41,360 bases of DNA from Burkholderiales bacterium (lineage in GTDB: Bacteria > Pseudomonadota > Gammaproteobacteria > Burkholderiales > Burkholderiaceae_C), in the NCBI GenBank assembly GCA_028869095.1, contig JAGWTE010000002.1:1-41360 (forward strand), read 5' to 3'. Below, one piece after another: positions 20,190-28,494 of the stretch (positions are counted from its first letter, which is position 1; each line of letters starts with the position of its first letter). Position numbers and translations under genes: made by a program. The notes under the pieces were generated by a model. That model searched no databases and was not told the DNA's origin. It was given only the letters and a program-made list of their open reading frames with translations.

Positions 20190-20392
20190 AATCCTTCCCG
20201 ACCCGTTCAATGCTTGGATTTGAAGCTTTGAATGCGCGCTCGGCAAGTCATCAAGCCGGTTCTGGCTCTGATCTCTCCCAAACTTGATACATCGCTGATG
20301 CCGTGCATCAACAGGCATCAGCCTCATGCGGCGTCGGGCTTTGTCTGCCTGAGACAATAGCGCCATCACACAACGCAGCATTCGCTCCACTC

Positions 20393-21295
20393 ATGTCCTA
20401 CCTCACGCTTGAAGACGTCATCGGCAAAACGCCCATGATCCAACTGCAACGTGTCCCCGGTGCCGACAACGCAAGCCGTGGCAACGTCATCCTGGCCAAG
20501 CTGGAAGGCAACAACCCCGGTGGCTCGGTCAAAGACCGCCCCGCCATCAGCATGATCCGCCGGGCCGAAGAGCGTGGCGACATCAAACCCGGCGACACCC
20601 TGATCGAAGCCACATCCGGCAACACCGGCATCGCCTTGGCCATGGCCGCAGCCATCCGGGGCTATCGCATGGTCTTGATCATGCCGGAAGACCTCAGCAT
20701 CGAGCGCGCCCAAACCATGAAGGCCTATGGCGCCGAGTTGATCCTCACGCCCAAGAGCGGCGGCATGGAGTACGCACGCGATCTGGCCGATCAAATGGTG
20801 CGCGAAGGCAAAGGCGTGGTCCTCGACCAGTTCGCCAACCCCGACAACCCACGCATCCACTTTGAGACGACTGGCCCCGAGATCTGGGCCGACACTGAAG
20901 GGCGCATCACCCACTTCGTCAGCGCCATGGGCACTACCGGCACCATCACCGGCACCTCGCGCTTCCTCAAAAGCGTCAACCCGCAGGTGCGCATCGTGGG
21001 CGCCCAACCCACAGAAGGCTCACGCATCCCCGGCATCCGCAAATGGCCTGAGGCTTACCTGCCCAAAATCTATGACCCCACCGCTGTGGACGAGATGATC
21101 TACGTGTCGCAGTCGGACGCCGAAGACATGGCGCGTCGACTGGCGCGTGAAGAAGGCTTGTTCTGCGGCATCTCGTCAGCGGGCGCGTGCTGGACGGCGC
21201 TGCAACTGGCGCAGAATCTGACCAACGCCACGATCGTGTTCATCGTGTGCGACCGCGGTGACCGCTACCTTTCCACGGGCGTCTTCCCCGCTTGA
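20393..21295 (+). CDS. cysM: Cysteine synthase B
   Basis: IGKTPMIQLQRV, KLEGNNPGGSVKDRPA (PLP Lys), EATSGNTGIALAMAAAIRGY, SAMGTTGTITG. Confidence 0.93.
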   Translation: MSYLTLEDVIGKTPMIQLQRVPGADNASRGNVILAKLEGNNPGGSVKDRPAISMIRRAEERGDIKPGDTLIEATSGNTGIALAMAAAIRGYRMVLIMPEDLSIERAQTMKAYGAELILTPKSGGMEYARDLADQMVREGKGVVLDQFANPDNPRIHFETTGPEIWADTEGRITHFVSAMGTTGTITGTSRFLKSVNPQVRIVGAQPTEGSRIPGIRKWPEAYLPKIYDPTAVDEMIYVSQSDAEDMARRLAREEGLFCGISSAGACWTALQLAQNLTNATIVFIVCDRGDRYLSTGVFPA

Positions 21296-21350
21296 TGCGG
21301 GTGAGGACCACTTGCCGATATTCAGCCGACAATCAGCCAGCGATACAGAC

Positions 21351-21590
21351 ATGGACATCCACAAAGAGCTTGATGCGCGCGGCCTGACCTGCCCGCTGCC
21401 CATTCTCAAGGCCAAAAAAGCCTTGTCAGACATGCACAGCGGCGAAGTGCTCAAAGTGCTGGCAACCGATCCCGGTTCCTTGCGCGACTTCCAGGCCTTT
21501 GCTCGCCAAACGGGCAATGACCTGCTTGATCAGCAGACCTTGCAAAACGAGGGGCGCGACGAGTTCGTCCATCTGCTGCGCCGTCGTTGA
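21351..21590 (+). CDS. TusA-family sulfur carrier protein
   Basis: ELDARGLTCPLPILKAKKAL (CPxP motif); VLATDPGSLRDFQAFARQTGNDLL. Confidence 0.93.
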   Translation: MDIHKELDARGLTCPLPILKAKKALSDMHSGEVLKVLATDPGSLRDFQAFARQTGNDLLDQQTLQNEGRDEFVHLLRRR

Positions 21591-21596
21591 ACATGG

Positions 21597-21622
21597 CGGC
21601 CGGCAGCCCGCTGCCCGGGCCG
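21597..21622. repeat. GC-rich hairpin between convergent tusA-like gene and ruvB
   Basis: CGGCC-GGCAGC-CC-GCTGCC-CG-GGCCG; no U-tract. Confidence 0.55.
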
Positions 21623-21629
21623 TCAGTGC

Positions 21630-22733
21630 TTAAACCAATAAGTCTCCACTGGGCTCACCCCCTTTGGGGGCTTGCAGACCCAGATGGCGGAACGCAGACG
21701 CCGTCGCGATGCGGCCACGTGGCGTGCGCTGCAAGAAGCCTTGCTGGATCAGATAAGGCTCGATCACGTCCTCGATCGTCTCGCGTTCTTCACCAATGGC
21801 GGCGGCCAGGTTGTCCAAGCCCACGGGCCCGCCATCAAAGCGATGGATGATGGCTTCCAGCAATTTGCGGTCCATCACGTCAAAACCCAGAGGGTCCACA
21901 TCCAGCATCGCCAGGGCCTTGTCCGCCATGTTGCGGGTGATCCGCCCTGTGCCTTTGACTTCCGCATAGTCGCGCACCCGGCGCAGCAATCGGTTGGCGA
22001 TCCGTGGCGTGCCGCGCGAGCGCCGGGCCACTTCAATCGCACCATCCGGATCAATTGGCGCCCCCAGCAAGCCGGCCGATCGCGTCACGATGCGCTGCAA
22101 CTCTTCGGTCGAATAAAACTCCAGCCGGGCCACGATGCCAAAACGGTCTCGCAGCGGATTGGTCAGCATGCCCGCCCGCGTGGTGGCGCCGACCAAGGTG
22201 AAGGGCTGCAGATCCAGCTTGATCGAGCGGGCGGCCGGACCCTCTCCGATCATGATGTCGATCTGGTAGTCCTCCAGCGCGGGGTAGAGGATTTCTTCCA
22301 CCACCGGGCTGAGTCGATGGATTTCATCGATGAACAGCACGTCATGGCGCTCCAGATTGGTCAGGATGGCGGCCAAGTCTTTGGGCTTTTCCAGCACCGG
22401 GCCGGAGGTCTGGCGCAAGTTCACGCCCAACTCGGTCGCAATGATGTGACTCAGCGTGGTTTTGCCCAAACCAGGTGGGCCAAACAGCAGTACGTGGTCC
22501 AAGGCTTCGCCCCGTTTGCGGGCGGCACCAATGAAAATTTCCAACTGCTCGCGTGCCTTGGCCTGGCCCACGTATTCGTCCAGATCCTTGGGGCGCAAAG
22601 CCCGCTCCAGCGCTTCCTCATTCGGCGACGTTGGTGCGCCACCGACCACCCGAGCGCCTGCGTCGCCCCCCAAAGACGTGGGGGGTTTTTTGCTGGGGGG
22701 CAGGTCGCCAAAATCGTCGGTCTGGATGCTCAT
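21630..22733 (-). CDS. ruvB: Holliday junction branch migration helicase RuvB
   Basis: [73 protein letters not shown]. Confidence 0.97.
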   Translation of the reverse strand: MSIQTDDFGDLPPSKKPPTSLGGDAGARVVGGAPTSPNEEALERALRPKDLDEYVGQAKAREQLEIFIGAARKRGEALDHVLLFGPPGLGKTTLSHIIATELGVNLRQTSGPVLEKPKDLAAILTNLERHDVLFIDEIHRLSPVVEEILYPALEDYQIDIMIGEGPAARSIKLDLQPFTLVGATTRAGMLTNPLRDRFGIVARLEFYSTEELQRIVTRSAGLLGAPIDPDGAIEVARRSRGTPRIANRLLRRVRDYAEVKGTGRITRNMADKALAMLDVDPLGFDVMDRKLLEAIIHRFDGGPVGLDNLAAAIGEERETIEDVIEPYLIQQGFLQRTPRGRIATASAFRHLGLQAPKGGEPSGDLLV

Positions 22734-22779
22734 GCCTCTGATTATCCGGGTGGTGGCCTTTGACGTGGCGCATAAGGGT

Positions 22780-22837
22780 TTGTTGCTAGTTGGCAACAAT
22801 GGTTCTTTTGGATCTCGGTTTATGACAACCTTGTCAT
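22780..22837. repeat. Two palindromes in the ruvB/porin divergent region
   Basis: TTGTTGC-TAGTTG-GCAACAA (22780-22799) and ATGACAA-CC-TTGTCAT (22822-22837). Confidence 0.75.
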
Positions 22838-22973
22838 CAAGGCTGTGGACGAACTCTGATGCAATCTTGGTCAGATTCAGCGGTAGCCCGGTGTTTTTGA
22901 TTGCCGGGTTGCAGACTCTGACAAACCCGTCAGGCCACATCCGCTGATCCTTCGAACAACTTTGGAGAAGTCA

Positions 22974-24071
22974 ATGAAAAAGACTCTGCTGGCTCTGGCC
23001 GCTTTTGCCGCTGCTTCGGCCGCTTTCGCTCAATCGTCCGTGACCCTGTACGGCGTGGTGGACGTCTCTGTCGAGAAGGTCAAGGGTGACCATCAGGTCA
23101 ACCGCGTGTCTTCTGACAACCTGACGATCTCGCGCATCGGCTTCAAGGGCACCGAAGACATCGGTGGCGGCTTGAAGGCCAACTTTGTGCTGGAATCGGC
23201 TGTCGGTGCTGATACCGGTGCTTCCAACACGACCCGTTTCTTCGACCGTGCTGCTTGGGTCGGCCTGGCTGGTGGCGCCGGCGAACTGCGCCTGGGTCGT
23301 CAAGACTCGTCCATCGGTGCATTGGCTGGTGACGTGACCATCTTGGGCGGTCAAAACTACGACGACCTGAAGATCGTTGGTACCCGCGCTGCCGTGGCCT
23401 ATCGCCGCGAAGACAATGCCATCACTTACGTGTTGCCTGCCGTGGTTCCTGGTGTGACCGCTCAGGTTCAATACTCGACCGCTGCCGGTATTTCCGGGCC
23501 TACAGCAAGCATCTCGACAGGTGCTGAAGGTACTGCTCCCTATACAGGTAACTACAACAAGGCTTACGGCCTGAGCGTCAAGTACGCTGCCGGCCCCGTC
23601 ATCGCTGGCTTGGGCTACCTGAATGTGGCTGACTCTGACTCTGCTACGCCTGGTGACCAACGCGCCAACGCCACCTTGGTCTATGGTGGTTACGATCTGG
23701 GTGTGGCCAAGGTCATCGGCTACTTCGACAGCGAAACCAACCCAAGCAACATTGCGGCTCCTGCCGCAGACCGCAAGCGTCTGTCCCTGTACGGCTTGAA
23801 GGCCATCGTGCCTGTGTCCGCCGATCTGTCGGTTCAAGCTGGTATCTCTAAGGCTAAGAACGTTGCAGGCAAGGATGCCGGTAACGATGACGCTGTGATC
23901 ACTTCGGTCAAGGCCGTCTACAAGCTGTCCAAGCGCACTGCTGTCTACGGCATCGCTACCGCTGTGAACAACGAAACCCAAGCGGGCAAGGTTATCAGCG
24001 GCGCTCCAGCTCTGACGAACAAGGATGCCTTGGCTGGTGGTGTGGCTTTCGGTATCAACCACGCTTTCTGA
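22974..24071 (+). CDS. Gram-negative general porin
   Basis: MKKTLLALAAFAAASAAFAQSSVTLYGVVDVSVEK, IGFKGTEDIGGGLKANFVLE, WVGLAGGAGELRLGRQ, C-terminal GINHAF. Confidence 0.94.
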   Translation: MKKTLLALAAFAAASAAFAQSSVTLYGVVDVSVEKVKGDHQVNRVSSDNLTISRIGFKGTEDIGGGLKANFVLESAVGADTGASNTTRFFDRAAWVGLAGGAGELRLGRQDSSIGALAGDVTILGGQNYDDLKIVGTRAAVAYRREDNAITYVLPAVVPGVTAQVQYSTAAGISGPTASISTGAEGTAPYTGNYNKAYGLSVKYAAGPVIAGLGYLNVADSDSATPGDQRANATLVYGGYDLGVAKVIGYFDSETNPSNIAAPAADRKRLSLYGLKAIVPVSADLSVQAGISKAKNVAGKDAGNDDAVITSVKAVYKLSKRTAVYGIATAVNNETQAGKVISGAPALTNKDALAGGVAFGINHAF

Positions 24072-24097
24072 TCTTAGGCTTCGGCCTGATTCAGACA

Positions 24098-24125
24098 AAG
24101 GGAGCTTCGGCTCCCTTTTGTTTTT
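24098..24125 (+). terminator. Rho-independent terminator after first porin
   Basis: AAGGGAGC-TTCG-GCTCCCTT followed by TTGTTTTTT. Confidence 0.9.
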
Positions 24126-24192
24126 TAGGCCTTTTGATGGGCATCATTTCGGTGTGTTGGTGCTGAGCCACACAAGCGATGAACCCTAGTAC

Positions 24193-24240
24193 GTCCAGTA
24201 TTCCCTTGCGGAACAATCGTTCTCTATTCCCCGACTGGAC
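24193..24240 (+). promoter_or_regulatory. Inverted-repeat structure upstream of second porin
   Basis: GTCCAGT (24193-24199) / ACTGGAC (24234-24240), with inner GAAC-AATC-GTTC. Confidence 0.45.
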
Positions 24241-24255
24241 TGATTAAAAGGAGAT

Positions 24256-25536
24256 ATGCACATGCAAAAGAAGAATGTCCTCTCAAACATGATCGCCTTG
24301 GGCTTGGCCCTGGGCGCTGGCGCTGCTTGTGCCCAGTCCAGTGTGACCATCTATGGCGTCATTGATGCGGCGGTCGACAACGTGCACAAAGGGGCGGGCA
24401 CATCTTCCACAGGTATAGCAGCTCCCGCCAGCACGGTGACCCGTGTTTCGCCCAGCATTTCTGCCCAAAGCGCCTTGGGCTTCAAGGGTGTCGAAGACAT
24501 CGGTGGTGGCTACAAAGCTTCTTTCATCCTGGAAGGCCAGTTCAGTGCCGACACGGGGGCACAAAACGGGCAAGACTCGCGCATGTGGGGGCGTCAGGCC
24601 TACGTGGGTTTGACCACGCCTGGTGGCGAGATTCGCCTGGGCCGCCAATATGCGCCGATCTTCTACGCATTTGCCACGTCCTCTGTTGAGGCCATTGGTG
24701 CAGCGGATTTCATGGCTTCTGGCTTGGTGGTGAACAACCTGCAAGTTCGTCAGGACAACCAGATCAGCTATTGGCTCAAGTCTGGCGGACTGACGGGTGC
24801 CTTGTCCTACTCTCCCAATGCGGGTGTCGGCCCGAACATCAGCGCCCGGCGAACAGGCTCAGGTGGTAGTGCCGTGGATGGCCAAATCATCGGCGGCGCA
24901 ACGGCGGGCGATGAGAACACCACCGGGCGTGGCCGCACTTACGGCTTGTATTTGAACTACGCTGTCGACCCCAACTTGAGCGTGATGGGCGGCTATCACT
25001 ACAACCTGTTTGGCGAGGCCAATCTGTTGCGTACAGGGACAACGACGGTCTTGTTCAGCCCGGACAAATATGTGGGTGTCGTTGTGGGTGCCAAGTACAC
25101 CGTCCCATCGACGGGTACGGTGTTGGGCGCGAACCTTCATCAAGGCAACTTCACCAACGATGCCGGAACGGTTGAAGGGCCGAAAGTTCAAACGATCTCT
25201 TTTGGGTTCAAGCACCCTGTGGATCAGTTTGCGGTGGGGGCTGAGGCCGTCTACTCGCGGTTCACCAACTTCACCAAGGGTAAGGATCGAGGCTTGATTC
25301 TGGCCGGTGACTACAACGCCTCCAAGCGTACGCGTTTGTATGTTCGGGCCGGCGTGATCAAGGATTCGGCTGGTACCGCTTATGCAACTCAAGACACGTC
25401 AACGAATGTGTACGGTGGCCCTTTGCCAGTGTTGACGGCATTTGGTTCGACTGAAACGCCGTTCTTCGCGGGCGGTAGCGCCAACGTGGGTGCCACGACC
25501 CGTGTGATCGCCGTGGGTATCCGTCACACGTTCTGA
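24256..25536 (+). CDS. Gram-negative porin (paralogue of preceding gene)
   Basis: Signal peptide ending ACAQSSVTIYGVIDAAVD; LGFKGVEDIGGGYKASFILEGQ, AYVGLTTPGGEIRLGRQYAP, C-terminal VGIRHTF; AAAAGGAGA RBS. Confidence 0.94.
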   Translation: MHMQKKNVLSNMIALGLALGAGAACAQSSVTIYGVIDAAVDNVHKGAGTSSTGIAAPASTVTRVSPSISAQSALGFKGVEDIGGGYKASFILEGQFSADTGAQNGQDSRMWGRQAYVGLTTPGGEIRLGRQYAPIFYAFATSSVEAIGAADFMASGLVVNNLQVRQDNQISYWLKSGGLTGALSYSPNAGVGPNISARRTGSGGSAVDGQIIGGATAGDENTTGRGRTYGLYLNYAVDPNLSVMGGYHYNLFGEANLLRTGTTTVLFSPDKYVGVVVGAKYTVPSTGTVLGANLHQGNFTNDAGTVEGPKVQTISFGFKHPVDQFAVGAEAVYSRFTNFTKGKDRGLILAGDYNASKRTRLYVRAGVIKDSAGTAYATQDTSTNVYGGPLPVLTAFGSTETPFFAGGSANVGATTRVIAVGIRHTF

Positions 25537-25652
25537 GCCTGATCCATCCCATGAAGCGCAGTTTCAGGGCGCCCTCCTGACTGCGCTGGCAAGCCGCAGA
25601 TTCGTCACCGTGGCGTCGCGGTCATGTCACATGCAGCGTCGAACATGGGCGC

Positions 25653-26534
25653 ATGCAGTCTTGGATCAACGCCCCTTTGCTGAGAGCTTTGTCTTCGCCC
25701 GCCGGTCAGATCGGCTCGGGACAAGGCTCGCTTTCTTCGCAAGAGGATGCGCCCCGCTATCGGGTGCGCACGGTGTGGATTTCGGATGTTCACCTGGGCA
25801 CGCCGGGCTGTCAGGCTCATGCCTTGCTGGATTTCCTCAAGAACGTGGAGTGCGACACGCTGTACCTGGTCGGCGACATCATCGATGGTTGGCAGCTGCG
25901 TCGTAGCTGGTACTGGCCTCAGGCACACAACGATGTTGTTCAGAAGCTGTTGCGCAAGGCACGCAAGGGTTGCCGCGTCATCTTCATCCCAGGCAACCAC
26001 GACGAGTTTGCCCGCAAGTTCCTGGATCATTCCTTTGGCGGGGTGGAAGTGGCCGACGAATGGATCCACACCACGGCAGATGGCCGCAAGCTCTGGGTGA
26101 CCCACGGTGATCTGTACGACGGTGTGATCCAAGTCGCGCGTTGGCTGGCCTTGTTGGGCGACTCAGCCTATGAGTTCACACTCAAGCTCAATCGGCACCT
26201 GAACTCACTGCGTGCCCGTATGGGCCTGCCTTATTGGTCGCTGTCGAAATACCTCAAGGTCAAGGTCAAGCGGGCCGTGAGTTATGTGGGCGACTTTGAG
26301 CAAACCTTGGCTCGCGAAGCCCACAAGCGTGGCGTGGAGGGGGTGGTGTGCGGGCACATTCACCATGCCGAGATGCGCAGCATCGATGGCATCCTGTATT
26401 GCAACGATGGCGACTGGGTGGAAAGCCTCACCGCCTTGGTGGAACACCCTGACGGTCGGCTGGACATCCTCGATTGGGCCCAGATCATGGCGGCTCGTTA
26501 CACGGCGCCTCGCCTGGCTGATGCTGTGGCTTGA
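25653..26534 (+). CDS. Calcineurin-like phosphoesterase, UDP-2,3-diacylglucosamine diphosphatase (LpxH)-like
   Basis: VWISDVHLGTPGCQA, LYLVGDIIDGWQLRR, IFIPGNHDEFAR, VTHGDLYD, VVCGHIHHAEM. Confidence 0.85.
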   Translation: MQSWINAPLLRALSSPAGQIGSGQGSLSSQEDAPRYRVRTVWISDVHLGTPGCQAHALLDFLKNVECDTLYLVGDIIDGWQLRRSWYWPQAHNDVVQKLLRKARKGCRVIFIPGNHDEFARKFLDHSFGGVEVADEWIHTTADGRKLWVTHGDLYDGVIQVARWLALLGDSAYEFTLKLNRHLNSLRARMGLPYWSLSKYLKVKVKRAVSYVGDFEQTLAREAHKRGVEGVVCGHIHHAEMRSIDGILYCNDGDWVESLTALVEHPDGRLDILDWAQIMAARYTAPRLADAVA

Positions 26535-26598
26535 CGCACGCTGTGGACCTTGTTGCGTGCGTCGAGGCCTCGCGCCCGTGCAGGTTTGACACGGGCGC
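26533..26598. repeat. Back-to-back perfect inverted repeats in convergent intergenic region
   Basis: GACGCACGC-N13-GCGTGCGTC (26533-26563), GAGGCCTC (26564-26571), GCGCCCGTG-N9-CACGGGCGC (26572-26598). Confidence 0.85.
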
Positions 26599-26623
26599 TG
26601 GTGAGACGGGCCCGGGTGCGCGC

Positions 26624-27895
26624 TTAGTTGGGCAGCAGGTGGTCGTGTCGGATCAGGTCTTGCACGGTTTCGCGCGAGCGAATCACGTGAACGGTGGCGC
26701 CATCCACCATCAACTCGGCTGCACGCCCGCGTGTGTTGTAGTTGCTGGACATGGTCATGCCATAGGCGCCAGCAGACAAAACGGCCAAAACATCCCCAGC
26801 TTGCACGGTCAGTGAGCGATCACGGCCCAGCCAGTCACCGGATTCGCAAACGGGGCCCACCACGTCCCATGTTGCAGGCGCATCCGTGCGAAGCTGCGTG
26901 TTGACGATGCCCATGTAGGCCTCATACAAGGCAGGGCGCATCAAGTCGTTCATGGCGGCGTCGACCACACAGAAGTTCTTTTGCGAGCCGGGTTTGAGGA
27001 ACATCACTTCGGTCAGCAAGACACCGGCATTGCCCACCAAGGAGCGACCGGGTTCAAACAGGATTTCGCGCTGGCCATGTCCACGAGCATCAATCTTGGC
27101 CAGGAGCTGGGCGATCAACTCATCCGCCCCAGGAGGGGTTTCGTCTGTGTAGGTGATGCCCAGTCCGCCGCCCAGGTCCATGTGGTGAACAGTGATGCCG
27201 GCCGCTTCAATGGATTCGACCAAATCCAGCACGCGATCCAGCGCATCCAGATAGGGGGCGATCTCGGTGATTTGCGAGCCGATGTGGCAGTCGATGCCCG
27301 CCACGTGGATGCCAGGAAGGGCTGCCGCGCGCTTGTAGGTGGCCAAGGCCTCTTCGTGGGCCACGCCAAACTTGTTGCCTTTCAAGCCGGTCGAGATGTA
27401 GGGGTGGGTGCCGGCATCGACGTCGGGGTTCACGCGCAGGCTGATGTGGGCGGTCTGGCCCAGGCCCGAGGCGACCTGTGACAGCACTTCCAGCTCGGCC
27501 GTGCTTTCCACGTTGAAGCACTTGACCCCGGCCTTCAAGGCCGTGGCCATTTCGGAGCGGGTCTTGCCCACCCCAGAGAACACCACTTTCGATGCCGAGC
27601 CGCCTGCGGCCAGCACGCGGGCCAGCTCGCCCTCGGACACGATGTCAAACCCGCAACCCGCTTGCGCAAAGGTTTGCAGCACGGCCAGGTTGGAGTTGGC
27701 TTTGACGGCGTAGCAAACCAGGTGAGCTCGACCCTGCAGCGCTTTTTGGTAGGGGGCCAAGGCAGCCAGCATGGCACGCTTGGAATACACGTACAAAGGG
27801 GTGCCGTGTTGCTGGGTCAGATCGCGTAGGCGAACGTCATCCAGGAACAGGTCTTGGCCACGGTAGGCCAGAAAGGGGGAGCCGGGGAGGGTCAT
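26624..27895 (-). CDS. lysA: Diaminopimelate decarboxylase
   Basis: YVYSKRAMLAAL, CYAVKANSNLAVLQTFAQAGCGFDIVSEGEL, HIGSQI, GGGLGITY, CESGDWLGRDR. Confidence 0.96.
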   Translation of the reverse strand: MTLPGSPFLAYRGQDLFLDDVRLRDLTQQHGTPLYVYSKRAMLAALAPYQKALQGRAHLVCYAVKANSNLAVLQTFAQAGCGFDIVSEGELARVLAAGGSASKVVFSGVGKTRSEMATALKAGVKCFNVESTAELEVLSQVASGLGQTAHISLRVNPDVDAGTHPYISTGLKGNKFGVAHEEALATYKRAAALPGIHVAGIDCHIGSQITEIAPYLDALDRVLDLVESIEAAGITVHHMDLGGGLGITYTDETPPGADELIAQLLAKIDARGHGQREILFEPGRSLVGNAGVLLTEVMFLKPGSQKNFCVVDAAMNDLMRPALYEAYMGIVNTQLRTDAPATWDVVGPVCESGDWLGRDRSLTVQAGDVLAVLSAGAYGMTMSSNYNTRGRAAELMVDGATVHVIRSRETVQDLIRHDHLLPN

Positions 27896-28095
27896 GGTGT
27901 GGTGGGTGCGGAGGCCGCACTGGATGAGGTGGTGCCGGGGGCTGGCAGGTACAGGGGGCCTTTGAGTCCGCAGCCTGTCAGCAGGCTGCCCACAGTCAAG
28001 GTGGCCACCAATGTGCATGCTCTCAACATCGGTAATGCTGACCGAATGCGCAGAGGGCGACGCGACGTGCCTAAAATCCGGGCTGTTTGTTTCAT
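27892..28095 (-). CDS. lptM: LptM/YifL-type small lipoprotein
   Basis: Lipobox LLTGCGLKGPLYLP; overlaps lysA start; canonical lptM-lysA order. Confidence 0.85.
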   Translation of the reverse strand: MKQTARILGTSRRPLRIRSALPMLRACTLVATLTVGSLLTGCGLKGPLYLPAPGTTSSSAASAPTTP

Positions 28096-28120
28096 GCCGA
28101 TATTCTAAGGACCCCGCTTC

Positions 28121-28474
28121 ATGAGCACCCAGGACACCGTATCAGGTCTGACCGATGCCCAGTACGACGAGACCATTCGCGCGACTTTGGCTCGTATCGA
28201 GTCGACGGTGGACCGTTGGCTCGAAGACGATGTGGTGGACGTGGATTCGGCTCGCACGGGCGGCATGCTGACCCTGACCTTGCCCAATCGCAGTCAGTTG
28301 ATCATCAATGCTCAGCCGCCTCTGCACGAGTTGTGGCTGGCGGCCAAGCGGGGCGGCTTTCATTTCAAGTGGTCAGCAGGCGGCCAATGGCTTGACACCA
28401 AAACGGGCGAAGAGTTCTATGCGCTGCTGTCGGCCTGCGCCAGCGAACAGGCCAGTCGGACGCTGGCCTTCTGA
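28121..28474 (+). CDS. cyaY: Frataxin-like iron donor protein CyaY
   Basis: LTDAQYDETIRATLARIESTVDRW, LTLPNRSQLIINAQPPLHELWLAAKRGGFHFKW. Confidence 0.95.
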   Translation: MSTQDTVSGLTDAQYDETIRATLARIESTVDRWLEDDVVDVDSARTGGMLTLTLPNRSQLIINAQPPLHELWLAAKRGGFHFKWSAGGQWLDTKTGEEFYALLSACASEQASRTLAF

Positions 28475-28494
28475 TCAATGAAGTAAGGGGCGGG

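Noticed and set aside
21672-22763. 363-aa plus-strand ORF antisense to ruvB
   Set aside because: Overlaps a highly conserved gene and shows no recognisable domain; typical GC-rich shadow ORF.
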